Positions 1 through 8,022 of a DNA stretch of 64,000 bases are shown here, one piece after another (position 1 is the first letter of the stretch; each line of letters opens with the position of its first letter). The DNA comes from Clostridium porci (GTDB lineage Bacteria > Bacillota > Clostridia > Lachnospirales > Lachnospiraceae): contig NZ_VUMD01000014.1 of assembly GCF_009696375.1 (NCBI RefSeq), positions 1-64,000 of the forward strand, given 5' to 3'. The notes under the pieces were generated by a model. That model was not told the DNA's origin. It did not search any database and saw only the letters and a list, made by a program, of their open reading frames with translations. A program made the translations under genes and the position numbers.

Positions 1-89
1 ACGGTACAAAGAGGGTCGGCTGACAGTTTGCTCTTCGAGCGTAACATCTCATGCATAGGCCCGTCAGACCGGTCACCCCCATTATACCT

Positions 90-240
90 TAGGCGTTAGT
101 AACGGCACAGGGTGTATCCCCTGTAACCATGATTTAGTATATCGCAAGCATAGGAAGCGGGTACCCACTTCCGTATTTTCCCCCTCCCGCGCTGCGGCGC
201 GTCGGTTGAAAATTGCTTGTTGGGAAGTGTCCCAAACCCT
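90..240. other. Candidate oriT region upstream of mobC
   Basis: The non-coding stretch just upstream of mobC is rich in short inverted repeats. ACAGGG is answered by CCCTGT across a 6-base loop near 108-125. A GGGTACCC palindrome lies near 159-166. TTGGGA-agtg-TCCCAA lies at 220-235. Relaxase genes of this type usually have their transfer origin directly upstream of mobC, so this is the best place for oriT. The nick site itself cannot be read from the sequence. Confidence 0.35.
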
Positions 241-262
241 CGGAATGGAAAGGAGCGGAAGC

Positions 263-592
263 ATGGACGGACGAAAAAGGAAAGTACAAATTAAATTCTA
301 TGTGACAGAAGAAGAAAAAGCATTGATTGAGCAGAAAATGAAGCTCGTCCCTACCCGGAACATGGCGGCATATCTTAGGAAGATTGCCATTGACGGGTAC
401 ATCATTCAAGTAGACCATAGCGACATTAAAGCCATGACAGCGGAGATACAGAAAATCGGTGTCAACGTCAACCAGATTGCAAAGCGCGTCAATGCGACGG
501 GCAGCGTCTACCAAGAGGACATAGAGGAAATAAAGGGGGTGCTTGCGGAGATATGGCGGTTACAAAGATTAAGCCTATTAAAAGCACGTTGA
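263..592 (+). CDS. mobC: MobC-like relaxosome accessory protein
   Basis: A 109-residue protein of the bacterial mobilization MobC-like family, which helps the relaxase bind and open oriT. The N-terminus is basic and reads like a ribbon-helix-helix segment (KVQIKFYVTEEEKALIEQKM). A conserved-looking IGVNVNQIAKRVN stretch near residues 69-81 is typical of the family. I chose the ATG at 263 because AAGGAG lies just before it; an in-frame ATG at 206 lacks a ribosome site. The 3' end overlaps the relaxase start (553) by 40 bases, implying translational coupling. The protein is cytoplasmic and acts at oriT. Confidence 0.8.
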   Translation: MDGRKRKVQIKFYVTEEEKALIEQKMKLVPTRNMAAYLRKIAIDGYIIQVDHSDIKAMTAEIQKIGVNVNQIAKRVNATGSVYQEDIEEIKGVLAEIWRLQRLSLLKAR

Positions 593-1902
593 GCAAAGCC
601 CTTGACTATATCCAGAATCCCGATAAGACGGACGGGAAAATGCTTGTGTCCTCTTTCGGCTGCTCCTATGAAACGGCAGACATTGAGTTTGAATATACCT
701 TGTCGCAAGCTCTCCAAAAGGGCAACAATTTAGCCTTTCATCTGATACAGTCCTTTGAACCGGGGGAAGTGGATTATGAAACCGCCCACAAAATTGGAAA
801 GCAGCTTGCCGACGCGGTAACAAAGGGACAGCACGAATATGTCCTCACGACGCACATTGACAAAGGACACGTCCATAATCACATTATTTTCTGCGCGGTC
901 AATTTTGTAGACCACCACAAGTACAATTCCAATAAGCGCAGCTATTACGGCATACGGAACATGAGCGACAGGCTATGTCGGGAAAACGGCTTATCCGTCG
1001 TTGTCCCGAAAAAGGGGAACAAGGGAAAGAGCTATGCAGAGTATCAAGCGGAAAAGACGGGAACCAGTTGGAAAGGAAAGCTGAAAATCGCCGTTGACGC
1101 TCTCATTCCCCAGGTATCAAGTTTTGAAGAATTATTGCAGCGGTTACAGGCGGCGGGCTATGAGATAAAGCCGGGAAAATATGTGTCCTGCCGCGCTCCC
1201 GGACAGGAACGTTTTACCCGCCTTAAAACCCTCGGCGCAGACTATACAGAGGAAGCCATAAGGGAACGGATAGAGGGTAGACGCGCCCGCGCTGCGAAAG
1301 CTCCCCGCGCAGATCGCGGCGGCGTCAATCTGCTGATTGATATTGAAAACAGTATCAAGGCGGCGCAAAGCAAAGGCTATGAACACTGGGCGAAAATCCA
1401 TAACTTGAAACAGGCTGCTAAGACCGTGAATTTCTTGACGGAAAATAAGATTGAGCAGTACACGGATTTAGTCAGTCGGATTGAGGAAATAACAGCGGAA
1501 AGCGAACAGGCCGCCGACGCATTAAAGAGCGTCGAAAAGCGGCTTGCAGATATGGCGGTGCTGATGAAGCACGTCGCCACCTACCAAAAGACAAAGCCTG
1601 TCTATGACGCATACCGCAGAGCAAAGAGCAAAGAGAAATACCGCGCCGGACATGAGCGCGATATTATCCTCCATGAAGCAGCGGCAAAGGCACTCAAAGC
1701 GGCGGGCGTTTCCAAGCTCCCCAACCTCGCCGCGCTGCAAAAGGAATATGAAGCCCTCCAAGCGCAGAAAGAATCCCTTTATGCCGACTATGGCAAGCTG
1801 AAAAAGAAAGTCCGGGAATATGACGTTATCAAACAGAACATAGACAGTATTTTAAGGCAGGAGAAAGAGCCGGAACGGGACAGGGAAACGGAGCGCGGAT
1901 AA
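553..1902 (+). CDS. Relaxase/mobilization nuclease (MobA/VirD2-type)
   Basis: A 449-residue relaxase that would nick oriT and pilot the DNA strand during conjugative mobilization. The catalytic three-histidine metal motif is intact (THIDKGHVHNHIIF, with H101, H106, H108 and H110). Tyr19 in the N-terminal LDYIQNP stretch is the likely nucleophile. Residues from about 250 to the end are charged and helical, probably coiled coil, ending in a run of Glu and Arg. It overlaps mobC, forming a mobC-relaxase pair. No coupling protein or type IV secretion genes accompany it here, so it would rely on a helper conjugative element; one lies about 40 kb downstream. The family (PF03432) is confident, the exact MOB subclass less so. 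Confidence 0.88.
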   Translation: MAVTKIKPIKSTLSKALDYIQNPDKTDGKMLVSSFGCSYETADIEFEYTLSQALQKGNNLAFHLIQSFEPGEVDYETAHKIGKQLADAVTKGQHEYVLTTHIDKGHVHNHIIFCAVNFVDHHKYNSNKRSYYGIRNMSDRLCRENGLSVVVPKKGNKGKSYAEYQAEKTGTSWKGKLKIAVDALIPQVSSFEELLQRLQAAGYEIKPGKYVSCRAPGQERFTRLKTLGADYTEEAIRERIEGRRARAAKAPRADRGGVNLLIDIENSIKAAQSKGYEHWAKIHNLKQAAKTVNFLTENKIEQYTDLVSRIEEITAESEQAADALKSVEKRLADMAVLMKHVATYQKTKPVYDAYRRAKSKEKYRAGHERDIILHEAAAKALKAAGVSKLPNLAALQKEYEALQAQKESLYADYGKLKKKVREYDVIKQNIDSILRQEKEPERDRETERG

Positions 1903-1987
1903 GGATAGTAAAATCGCCGCTGCTGTGCTATGATGATGTTATCTTAATGAAGCAGCCGCAATTTGAAATTTTAATTTTTTGCGGGGA

Positions 1988-2016
1988 TTGACATATTTGT
2001 AGGGCTTGCGTATAAT
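1988..2016 (+). promoter_or_regulatory. Perfect sigma-A promoter of the type III TA locus
   Basis: TTGACA at 1988-1993 and TATAAT at 2011-2016, separated by exactly 17 bases, give a full consensus match. Transcription should start near 2023, directly before the repeat RNA. Such a strong promoter with no open reading frame immediately behind it is what a stoichiometric RNA antitoxin needs. Confidence 0.85.
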
Positions 2017-2022
2017 AATAGT

Positions 2023-2174
2023 AGCAGGTAGGCAACTACCTTGAAAAGTAGCCCGCTCCCAGTCATGCGGAATAAAAATAGGCTGTGTAAACGTGGTTCG
2101 CTTCCGGCCATGCGAATAATAAATAGGCCGCGAAAAAGTTTTTAAGCCTCTTGTCGGGAACGGCAAGGGGCTTA
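2023..2174 (+). ncRNA. Candidate type III antitoxin RNA (45-nt tandem repeats)
   Basis: Two full 45-base repeat units lie at 2048-2092 and 2093-2137. Partial copies appear on both sides: GTAGGCAACTACC before, and GTTTTTAAGCC after. In the aligned stretches most differences are C/T or A/G transitions, as expected for a structured RNA. Both units carry GCTYCCRGYCATGCG and AATAGGCYGYG blocks. The array is followed by a hairpin and then the toxin-like gene. This matches the known order promoter, repeat RNA, terminator, toxin of ToxIN/CptIN/TenpIN loci. A 45-base period is like that reported for CptI-type antitoxins. Function is inferred from this arrangement. Confidence 0.65.
2143..2174 (+). terminator. 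Hairpin between antitoxin repeats and toxin gene
   Basis: A 14-bp stem (TAAGCCTCTTGTCG paired with CGGCAAGGGGCTTA, including two G-U pairs) closes on a GGAA tetraloop. The downstream side lacks a long U run, so it is probably leaky. That fits a type III locus, where partial readthrough sets a low toxin to antitoxin ratio. Confidence 0.65.
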
Positions 2175-2199
2175 ATCTATACAAGGAGAAATGCTGCTT

Positions 2200-2712
2200 A
2201 TGGAAATTATGACGGGAAGCCTGTATTTTGTTTCTGATGATTTTTTTACGAAGATACAAGACCCTTATCTGAAAATCAACTATAAGGACACAAAACGTCC
2301 CCACTATTTCGCTTTTAGGGATAGTAAGACAGGGCTATACTGGTTAGTCCCTTGCAGTTCCAAAATTGAAAAATTTGAACGTCTGATACAGAAAAAGCAG
2401 GAACAGCATAAGCCGACGGACACGATTAAAATTGTAAAAATCTTTGACCGGAAAACGGTACTCCTATTCCAAGATATGTTTCCGATAATTGCGGCGTACA
2501 TAGACGGACCGTATATCAAGGGCGGGCAGCCTGTAAGGATTGCAGACCCGAAGATAATACAGGAAATGGAAAAGAACGCAAGAAAAATTATCAACCTGTT
2601 ACATAGAGGGGTTCGCTTTACTCCGACGCAGCCGGACGTAATCAGAATCGAAAAACTGATGTTAGCAGAATTGCAGGAAGCAGGAACAATCAAGGACAGG
2701 CAATCAGAATAA
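2200..2712 (+). CDS. ToxN/AbiQ/CptN-like endoribonuclease toxin (candidate)
   Basis: A 170-residue protein of the size of type III toxins. Its plan resembles ToxN. A first strand (SLYFVSDDFF) is followed by a KRPHYFAF segment and then YWLVPCSSKIEKFERL, in the position of the ToxN core loop. A central TVLLFQDMFPII strand and a long C-terminal helical part (IIQEMEKNARKIINLLHRG) follow. ToxN-type enzymes cut AU-rich mRNA and are held inactive by the repeat RNA. I place the start at 2200 because AAGGAG at 2183-2188 is 11 bases before it; the ATG at 2191 is only 2 bases from that site. The homology is remote and rests on layout plus the upstream RNA repeats. Confidence 0.6.
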   Translation: MEIMTGSLYFVSDDFFTKIQDPYLKINYKDTKRPHYFAFRDSKTGLYWLVPCSSKIEKFERLIQKKQEQHKPTDTIKIVKIFDRKTVLLFQDMFPIIAAYIDGPYIKGGQPVRIADPKIIQEMEKNARKIINLLHRGVRFTPTQPDVIRIEKLMLAELQEAGTIKDRQSE

Positions 2713-3072
2713 ACAGGAGCGTTGAATATGGCAAATCAGATTTCCCGAAACTTTTTCCGAAAAATGTGGCATTTTATAAAAAGATATGATACAATATTAT
2801 AAAAAGAAAATTTGGAACCCCTTATAAAATCAAGATATAATACAATAGAATAAGTTACATAAAAATTGTATCACTTATAACAAGCGCGAGATAGTATCTG
2901 TAGAGGACTAAAAAATCTTGCGGAAACATGAGTAAAAAGCTAGTAAAGACAAGGTTTTTGGCATTTGGCGCTGGGAACCTTGTTTTTTATTTGCCCATTT
3001 TCCGAAAACCTGCCGAAACATAATAGGGTTTAAATGGTTTCCCATTTTCTACGATCTCGTTTCATAATTATA
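2713..3072. other. AT-rich element end, no confident gene
   Basis: No convincing gene lies here. A 24-codon reading frame at 2728-2802 has a ribosome site (AGGAG) but no recognisable similarity and may be a truncated start. Several ATACAAT/ATTGTAT words occur in direct and inverted orientation between 2785 and 2880. Together with the AT-richness they could be recombinase binding sites at the element's end. The stretch ends with a terminator and the junction to the chromosome. Confidence 0.45.
2949..2988 (+). terminator. Rho-independent terminator at element end
   Basis: ACAAGGTT at 2949-2956 pairs with AACCTTGT at 2976-2983 and is followed by a run of U. It would stop transcription of the toxin unit before it reaches the chromosomal gene on the other strand. 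Confidence 0.7.
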
Positions 3073-3372
3073 TTAGATTCCATTAAGATTTGCGAGGCCT
3101 GTAAGAAGGTCTATTCCTGCTAATAATGAGAGCGTTCCAAGACGTTTATATTCCGCATCACGGTACACCTCACCCTGTTCTGCTGCTGGACGTAAGCCCG
3201 AGAGGTGTTGGAGATTGCCTGGACTCTCGTCATAGGATACTGTAATTGTCAGCCTATAATCATCAGGAACAATGCGTTTGCCGTTTTCATCAAACTGCAT
3301 TTTGATCTATTTGTAAAAAAGCAGAACTTCATGCATATTTGATTCAAAACCAGGATCACGTTTTTCGTAGTA
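3073..3372 (-). pseudogene. Truncated GGDEF (diguanylate cyclase) remnant
   Basis: The C-terminal part of the minus-strand frame reads RLGTLSLLAGIDLLTGLANLNGI, where DLLTGLAN matches the opening DxLTGLxN motif of GGDEF domains. The rest of the domain is absent: the frame stops at 3073, where the mobile element begins. Upstream, a second frame carries YYEKRDPGFESNMHEVLLFLQID before shifting into the first, so the gene is also frameshifted. There is no ribosome site before the ATG at 3300. It is a relic of a signalling protein, probably cut by the element insertion. The missing half may lie on the far side of the element, outside the window. Confidence 0.55.
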
Positions 3373-3379
3373 ATACTTA

Positions 3380-4243
3380 CTAGTTAGGAATTTTGTCAAT
3401 GACAGCTCTTGAGGTTATCATTTTATTTTTATTGGATTCATCAATATTTTTCTTGCAATATTCTGTATATAACACATCCAGTAAAAACAATATACCCACT
3501 TTTACAGTCAGGGAGCCTGCCTGGTAGGGGCCTTCATTTACTCCGGAAATCAGTACTACGTCAGCGAGAGCTGTTAGCGGCGATTGAAGAAAACGAGTGA
3601 TAACTATAATGGGGCACCCCTGTTTTTTTACCATCTTTGCAATTTCTATGATATCGTTTGTAGCGCCGGAATAGGAAAATATAACGGCCAGGCTTTCTGC
3701 AGGCAGGAGTGAAGCAGATAGAGCCTGAAGCTGTGGGTCAATATCCACATGAAATTTAGGAGAAACCTGCATGAATCGTACCTTTGCCTCCAGAGCGGTC
3801 AACAGCGAGCCTCCGACTCCAAAAAAATAAACACTTTTCGCCTGAGTAATCATGTCTACGGCTTGTTCCAACTGCGCGGCATTTAAAGCATCTCTTGATT
3901 TTGTAAGGGCTGACTTGTGAATTGCCAATACCTTATCTATGACCCGTTCTGCGGAATCATCATTCAGAATTTCCATTTCTACCGGTTCCTGGTCGGGTTC
4001 CGAACCGGACAGGACTTTGATTAACTCCATGCGGAATTCCTGATAGCCATTTAAGTTTAGATGCTTGCAAAAGCGAAAAACCGTTGCATCGCTTACCCCA
4101 CATTTGACTGCCAGTTCGCTGATAGAAAGGGTGATGACTTCTCTGGGATTGGCCAGTACAAAGTCAGCTATCCTTTTTTCGGTTTTACTGAAATTATTTT
4201 CAGTTCCTACTATTTGAGCCAAAATATTTAAAGAAAATTGCAT
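3380..4243 (-). CDS. MurR/RpiR family transcriptional regulator
   Basis: A 287-residue regulator. Residues 1-75 form an RpiR helix-turn-helix (ISELAVKCGVSDATVFRFCKHLNLNGYQEFRMEL). Residues about 115-250 form a SIS sugar-phosphate binding domain (VYFFGVGGSLLTALEAKVRF and IIVITRF). Such regulators sense phosphosugars. It is transcribed away from the peptide ABC operon at 4495, so it most likely controls that operon through sites in the shared 250-bp gap. I chose the ATG at 4243, which has AGAAGGA before it; an ATG ten codons upstream has no ribosome site. The SIS domain suggests that the operon serves a sugar-containing compound, such as a muropeptide or glycopeptide, rather than plain peptides. 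Confidence 0.85.
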   Translation of the reverse strand: MQFSLNILAQIVGTENNFSKTEKRIADFVLANPREVITLSISELAVKCGVSDATVFRFCKHLNLNGYQEFRMELIKVLSGSEPDQEPVEMEILNDDSAERVIDKVLAIHKSALTKSRDALNAAQLEQAVDMITQAKSVYFFGVGGSLLTALEAKVRFMQVSPKFHVDIDPQLQALSASLLPAESLAVIFSYSGATNDIIEIAKMVKKQGCPIIVITRFLQSPLTALADVVLISGVNEGPYQAGSLTVKVGILFLLDVLYTEYCKKNIDESNKNKMITSRAVIDKIPN

Positions 4244-4383
4244 AAAATGTCCTTCTGTTCTTCTTTTGTTCAATAGATGATAGAATCTCTAATTTGCGTT
4301 AATAAATATTTTGATTATAAATGTATCTTTATGAAAAAGCAATACATAAAAGAAATTTTTTTTCTTTCTGTCATAAAAATGAC

Positions 4384-4426
4384 TTGTTCAAAATGAACAA
4401 AGAAAGAAAATTTTCTTGTATATAAT
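4384..4426. promoter_or_regulatory. Candidate RpiR operator and dpp promoter
   Basis: Two palindromes stand side by side: TTGTTCA-aaa-TGAACAA at 4384-4400 and AAGAAAATTTTCTT at 4404-4417. They are followed at once by TATAAT at 4421-4426. No good -35 element is present at the proper distance; the palindromes occupy that place. This is what an operator for the divergent RpiR regulator would look like. Which palindrome is the site cannot be decided here. Confidence 0.5.
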
Positions 4427-4494
4427 ATCAATTGAAGAATATATTCTTTCATATTAAAATTTATTTATTAAATAAAATCAAAGGAGGAAGTAAG

Positions 4495-6159
4495 ATGAAG
4501 AAATTTTTAAAGTACGCAGTTGCTGCTGCAATGGCGGCGGGTATTCTGAGCGGTTGCGGAAAAGAAAATCTGGCATCGGATGCACAGCCGGCCTCAGTGA
4601 ATGCAGCATCATCTAAGGAGATAAGGGCATCTGAAGCAGATGAAGGAGTGCTGAATCTGGTACAGGGACCGGGAGCCATTAATATGGATACTACAACTAT
4701 GGATTCTGTGTGGGTCAACAGAGGCGGTATCGTAAAGGGCCTGATGTTCAGAAGCCTGTTTCTTCCGGATTCCACGCTAACGCGGCTTTCGCCGGATCTG
4801 GCAAAAAGCTGGGAAATTTCGGAGGATCAGCTTCACTATACGATTGTAATGGACGAGGGGAATACCTGGCATGACGGGGAGCCTGTAACTGCTGACGATG
4901 TAGTATGGAGTATATCGACAATCTTAAAGGCAGCGCAGGCAAACGCAATCTATACCAATGCCTTTAGTGAAATTTCCGGAGCCCAAGACTGGAAAAACGG
5001 TAAGGCCCATAAGCTGGACGGAATAAAGGCAGATGGGGCAGTAATTACGATTGATCTTGACCGTCCGGTTGGAAATTTTTTAAATGTACTTGGACAGTTT
5101 GCAATTCTTCCCAAGCACTTGCTGGAGCAGTCGGATCCCCTGGAATTGCATAACGACCCCTTCTGGGCCAATCCGGTGGGAAACGGCATGTATAAGCTGG
5201 ATACCTTTATAAAGGGCAGCTATTTTGACATTGTTCCTTATGAAGGCTACAAGGGAAGAAAGCCGGCAATTGCTCGTATTCGAACCACAAATGTGGCCGA
5301 TGTGGTTGCTGCCGCCCAGGCCGGGAAGGTAGATTTCATCAACACCAATGCCGCGGATCAGATTGCGCTGTTTAACCAGATCCCAAGTTTTAAGGCAACG
5401 CCTGTGGATATGCTGTTCTACCGGTATCTCGTCTGTAATATCAAATCCCCGGACGGGACAGATAATTTAAAAATGTCGGATAAAAGAGTGCGGAAAGCCC
5501 TTCTTATGGCCATTGACAGGGAATCGCTGGCAAGCTCCTTGTATCCAGACCTTGCACAGGTCAACAATACGGGAGTGCCCTCTGGACTTGCAGAATATAA
5601 TAAGGATTCGGAGAACTACAGCTATAACCCGGAGCAGGCGAAGAAAATGCTGGAGGAAGCAGGCTTTGACTTTAGCAAGACTTTAAAACTACGGTATTAT
5701 TATGGAGATCAGAGTTCGATTGATTTTATGACGGCAATTGCATCTTACTGGAATGCAATCGGCATCCAGGTGGATGTGCAGAAATTTCAGGGAGACGCTA
5801 CTACGGAGCTGTTCACCATAAAAGATTATGACCTGGCATTAAAGGGATTATCTGCCTTTGGTTATGAAGAATGGTACGGGGAATATGCAAGCACCAATGC
5901 CAATTTTAAAAATATCTTTGGAGGAGATACCGCATTTGATGAAAAGATAAACGAATTGAATGCTGCATCCAATCCGGAAGACCGTGCAGCTATTCTGTCT
6001 GATTTGCAGAAGCTAGAGCAGGATAATCTGTGGAAGCTTCCTGTCTTTACCATGCAGAATGTGTTTTATGTAAATGAGGACAGAGTTGAGACGGCAGGAG
6101 AGTTTGGAAATCCATGGTTCAACTATGACATGAAATTCGAGGACTGGAAGCTGAAGTAA
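4495..6159 (+). CDS. Peptide ABC transporter substrate-binding lipoprotein
   Basis: A 554-residue extracytoplasmic solute-binding protein of family 5 (DppA/OppA type). The N-terminus is a lipoprotein signal peptide (MKKFLKYAVAAAMAAGILSGC) with lipobox LSGC, so Cys21 would be lipidated and the protein anchored outside the membrane. Typical family features follow: GLMFRSLF, SPDLAKSWEIS, TWHDGEPVTADDVVWS near residues 120-140, and KALLMAIDRESLA. The start at 4495 has AAGGAGGA six bases upstream. It is the first gene of the five-gene transporter operon, which is followed by a glycosidase-like gene. The substrate may be peptide or oligosaccharide, since this family carries both. Confidence 0.9.
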   Translation: MKKFLKYAVAAAMAAGILSGCGKENLASDAQPASVNAASSKEIRASEADEGVLNLVQGPGAINMDTTTMDSVWVNRGGIVKGLMFRSLFLPDSTLTRLSPDLAKSWEISEDQLHYTIVMDEGNTWHDGEPVTADDVVWSISTILKAAQANAIYTNAFSEISGAQDWKNGKAHKLDGIKADGAVITIDLDRPVGNFLNVLGQFAILPKHLLEQSDPLELHNDPFWANPVGNGMYKLDTFIKGSYFDIVPYEGYKGRKPAIARIRTTNVADVVAAAQAGKVDFINTNAADQIALFNQIPSFKATPVDMLFYRYLVCNIKSPDGTDNLKMSDKRVRKALLMAIDRESLASSLYPDLAQVNNTGVPSGLAEYNKDSENYSYNPEQAKKMLEEAGFDFSKTLKLRYYYGDQSSIDFMTAIASYWNAIGIQVDVQKFQGDATTELFTIKDYDLALKGLSAFGYEEWYGEYASTNANFKNIFGGDTAFDEKINELNAASNPEDRAAILSDLQKLEQDNLWKLPVFTMQNVFYVNEDRVETAGEFGNPWFNYDMKFEDWKLK

Positions 6160-6184
6160 ACGGCAAAGAAGAGAGGTGGATACC

Positions 6185-7138
6185 ATGTGTCAATATTTTG
6201 TAAAAAAGTTGCTGACCATTATACCAATGCTGCTTGCCGTCAGCATCATGGTATTTCTGGCTCTGGAGCTGATGCCGATTGATCCCATTAATTATCTGGC
6301 CAGTCCGGATATGGCGGCAAATGCACAGAACCTGGAAGCCCTGCGCAATAAACTGGGGCTGAATGATCCAATCTGGCTTCGGTATATCCACTGGATAGGG
6401 GGTATGCTCCATGGGGATTTTGGATACAGTATCGTGAACGGAGCTAAGATTGGTGATTTGATTGCCTTAAAGCTCCCGGCTACCCTGGAGCTTGCCGGAG
6501 CTGCCCTGATTCTGTCTACAGTTATGGGGATTGGAATTGGGCTGATATCCTCCATACGGCAAAACAGTATCATTGATTATATCGGAAGAGTCTTCGGTGT
6601 AATCGGCAATTCCATTCCTCAGTTTTTCTTTGGAATCGTGGTAATCCAGCTATTTTCAATAAAGCTGGGCTGGCTGCCGCTGGGCGGTCGTGTGAATCCG
6701 GGGGACGTCACATTCTGGGATCGGCTGCCTAATCTGGCGCTCCCGGCATTTACCATGGCTATCGCAATGACGGCAACGCTGCTGCGCTACACCAGAAATT
6801 CCATGCTGGATGTCCTGAATAAGGATTACATAAAGACAGCCAGAAGCAAGGGAATTCCAGAGTGGAAGGTATATACAAAACATGCTTTCCGAAATTCTCT
6901 GGGGCCAGTGCTGGTAATCCTGTGCTTCCGGCTTCCTATGCTGGTTGGCGGCTCTGTGGTAATTGAAAATATTTTTGCATGGCCGGGGATTGGGTCCACG
7001 CTTTTACAGGCAGTTTCAGCAAATGATTATCCTGTGATCATGATGATAACGCTTATGATCGCGGCAGCCATTCTGCTGGCAAGCTTTTTGGTAGACGTTA
7101 TGACAGCCCTATTAGACCCGCGCATCCGTTTCAGTTAG
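6185..7138 (+). CDS. ABC transporter permease, DppB/OppB-like
   Basis: A 317-residue inner-membrane permease with six predicted membrane segments. An N-terminal TM helix (LLTIIPMLLAVSIMVFLALEL) is followed by an extracytoplasmic loop. The conserved binding-protein-dependent transport domain includes the EAA-like loop (DYIKTARSKGIPEWKVYTKHAFRNSLGPVL). It pairs with the next gene to form the channel. The start at 6185 is set by GAGAGGTGG six bases before it; a GTG nine bases further upstream lies inside that site. The gene is 25 bases from the binding protein and in the same operon. Confidence 0.9.
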   Translation: MCQYFVKKLLTIIPMLLAVSIMVFLALELMPIDPINYLASPDMAANAQNLEALRNKLGLNDPIWLRYIHWIGGMLHGDFGYSIVNGAKIGDLIALKLPATLELAGAALILSTVMGIGIGLISSIRQNSIIDYIGRVFGVIGNSIPQFFFGIVVIQLFSIKLGWLPLGGRVNPGDVTFWDRLPNLALPAFTMAIAMTATLLRYTRNSMLDVLNKDYIKTARSKGIPEWKVYTKHAFRNSLGPVLVILCFRLPMLVGGSVVIENIFAWPGIGSTLLQAVSANDYPVIMMITLMIAAAILLASFLVDVMTALLDPRIRFS

Positions 7139-7149
7139 GGAGGTCTGAT

Positions 7150-8007
7150 ATGAATAAGAAAAAGAAAAGCAGCCTGATGCTGCGGACTCTAAAAAAGATG
7201 TTGGGGAATAAGCTGGCTATGGCCGGTTTGGTCATTTTTATCATCATGGTGCTTGCCGCTGCTGCCGCTCCTCTGATTACCCGATATGATCCTTCCGCTC
7301 TGGATCTAACCAGCATTGCGAAACCGCCCGGAGCAGAGCACTGGTTCGGGACGGATAAGCTGGGGAGGGACGTATTTACCCAGGTAATCTATGGGGGAAG
7401 AGTTTCCATCTACGTCGGGGTGGTCGGTGCGCTCCTGGGAGCGGCAATCGGCATGGTTCTGGGATGTATTGCTGGTTTCTTCGGCGGAAAGGTGGATGCC
7501 CTGATTGTAAGGGCCTCGGAGCTGTTTTTAACATTTCCCAATATGATCCTGATTCTGATGCTGGCCTCTTTATTTGGACAGAGCGTTAATAACATTGTTC
7601 TTATATTTGCTTTTACCGGTTGGATGACCACGTTCCGTATGGTTCGCAATGAATTTCTTTCGCTTCGGGAAGAAACCTATGTTTTGGTTTGCCGTGCGTT
7701 TGGAATTCCCAGCGTATCTATTATGTTCCGCCATATCCTTCCTAATATTTTAAGTCCGATATTTGTTTCTCTCACCTTAAACGTGGCCGGGTATATCCTC
7801 CAGGAAGCGAGCTTAAGCTTTTTGGGGTTGGGAGTGCCGGTGACTACGCCTACATGGGGAAATATTATGAACGCGGCAAAATCGCTGGATGTGATTGCCA
7901 ATAACTGGTGGCTTTGGTTCTTTCCCGGTGTTGCGATTTCTCTGTTTGTCATGGCCACCAATTTTCTGGGAGATGGGCTGCGGGATGTTCTGGATCCGAG
8001 ACAGTAG
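7150..8007 (+). CDS. ABC transporter permease, DppC/OppC-like
   Basis: A 285-residue permease partner of the preceding gene. It begins with a lysine-rich cytoplasmic end and an N-terminal TM helix (MAGLVIFIIMVLAAAAAPLI). The OppC-type motif GTDKLGRDVFTQVIYGGRVSIYVGVV lies near residues 60-85. An EAA-type loop is present (YVLVCRAFGIPSVSIMFRHILPNILSPI). AGGGAGG overlaps the stop of dppB and drives translation from 7150. Together with DppB it forms the membrane pore of the importer. Confidence 0.9.
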   Translation: MNKKKKSSLMLRTLKKMLGNKLAMAGLVIFIIMVLAAAAAPLITRYDPSALDLTSIAKPPGAEHWFGTDKLGRDVFTQVIYGGRVSIYVGVVGALLGAAIGMVLGCIAGFFGGKVDALIVRASELFLTFPNMILILMLASLFGQSVNNIVLIFAFTGWMTTFRMVRNEFLSLREETYVLVCRAFGIPSVSIMFRHILPNILSPIFVSLTLNVAGYILQEASLSFLGLGVPVTTPTWGNIMNAAKSLDVIANNWWLWFFPGVAISLFVMATNFLGDGLRDVLDPRQ

Positions 8008-8022
8008 CAGAAGGGAGAAAAA

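Larger units (their letters stand above)
1..3070. mobile_element. Right-hand part of an integrative mobilizable element
   Basis: The stretch holds a MobC-like protein, a relaxase and a toxin-antitoxin-like locus, then an AT-rich tail and a terminator. It then meets a broken chromosomal GGDEF gene on the opposite strand near 3073. The left end, and any integrase, lie outside the window. The right boundary at about 3060-3075 is inferred from where the GGDEF reading frame is cut short; I saw no target-site duplication because the other end is missing. Identity as a mobilizable element follows from the relaxase plus the absence of type IV secretion genes in this part. Confidence 0.6.

Noticed and set aside
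2048..2137. CRISPR array
   Set aside because: The 45-nt repeats are adjacent without spacers and differ from each other; no cas genes are nearby. The layout fits a type III antitoxin RNA.
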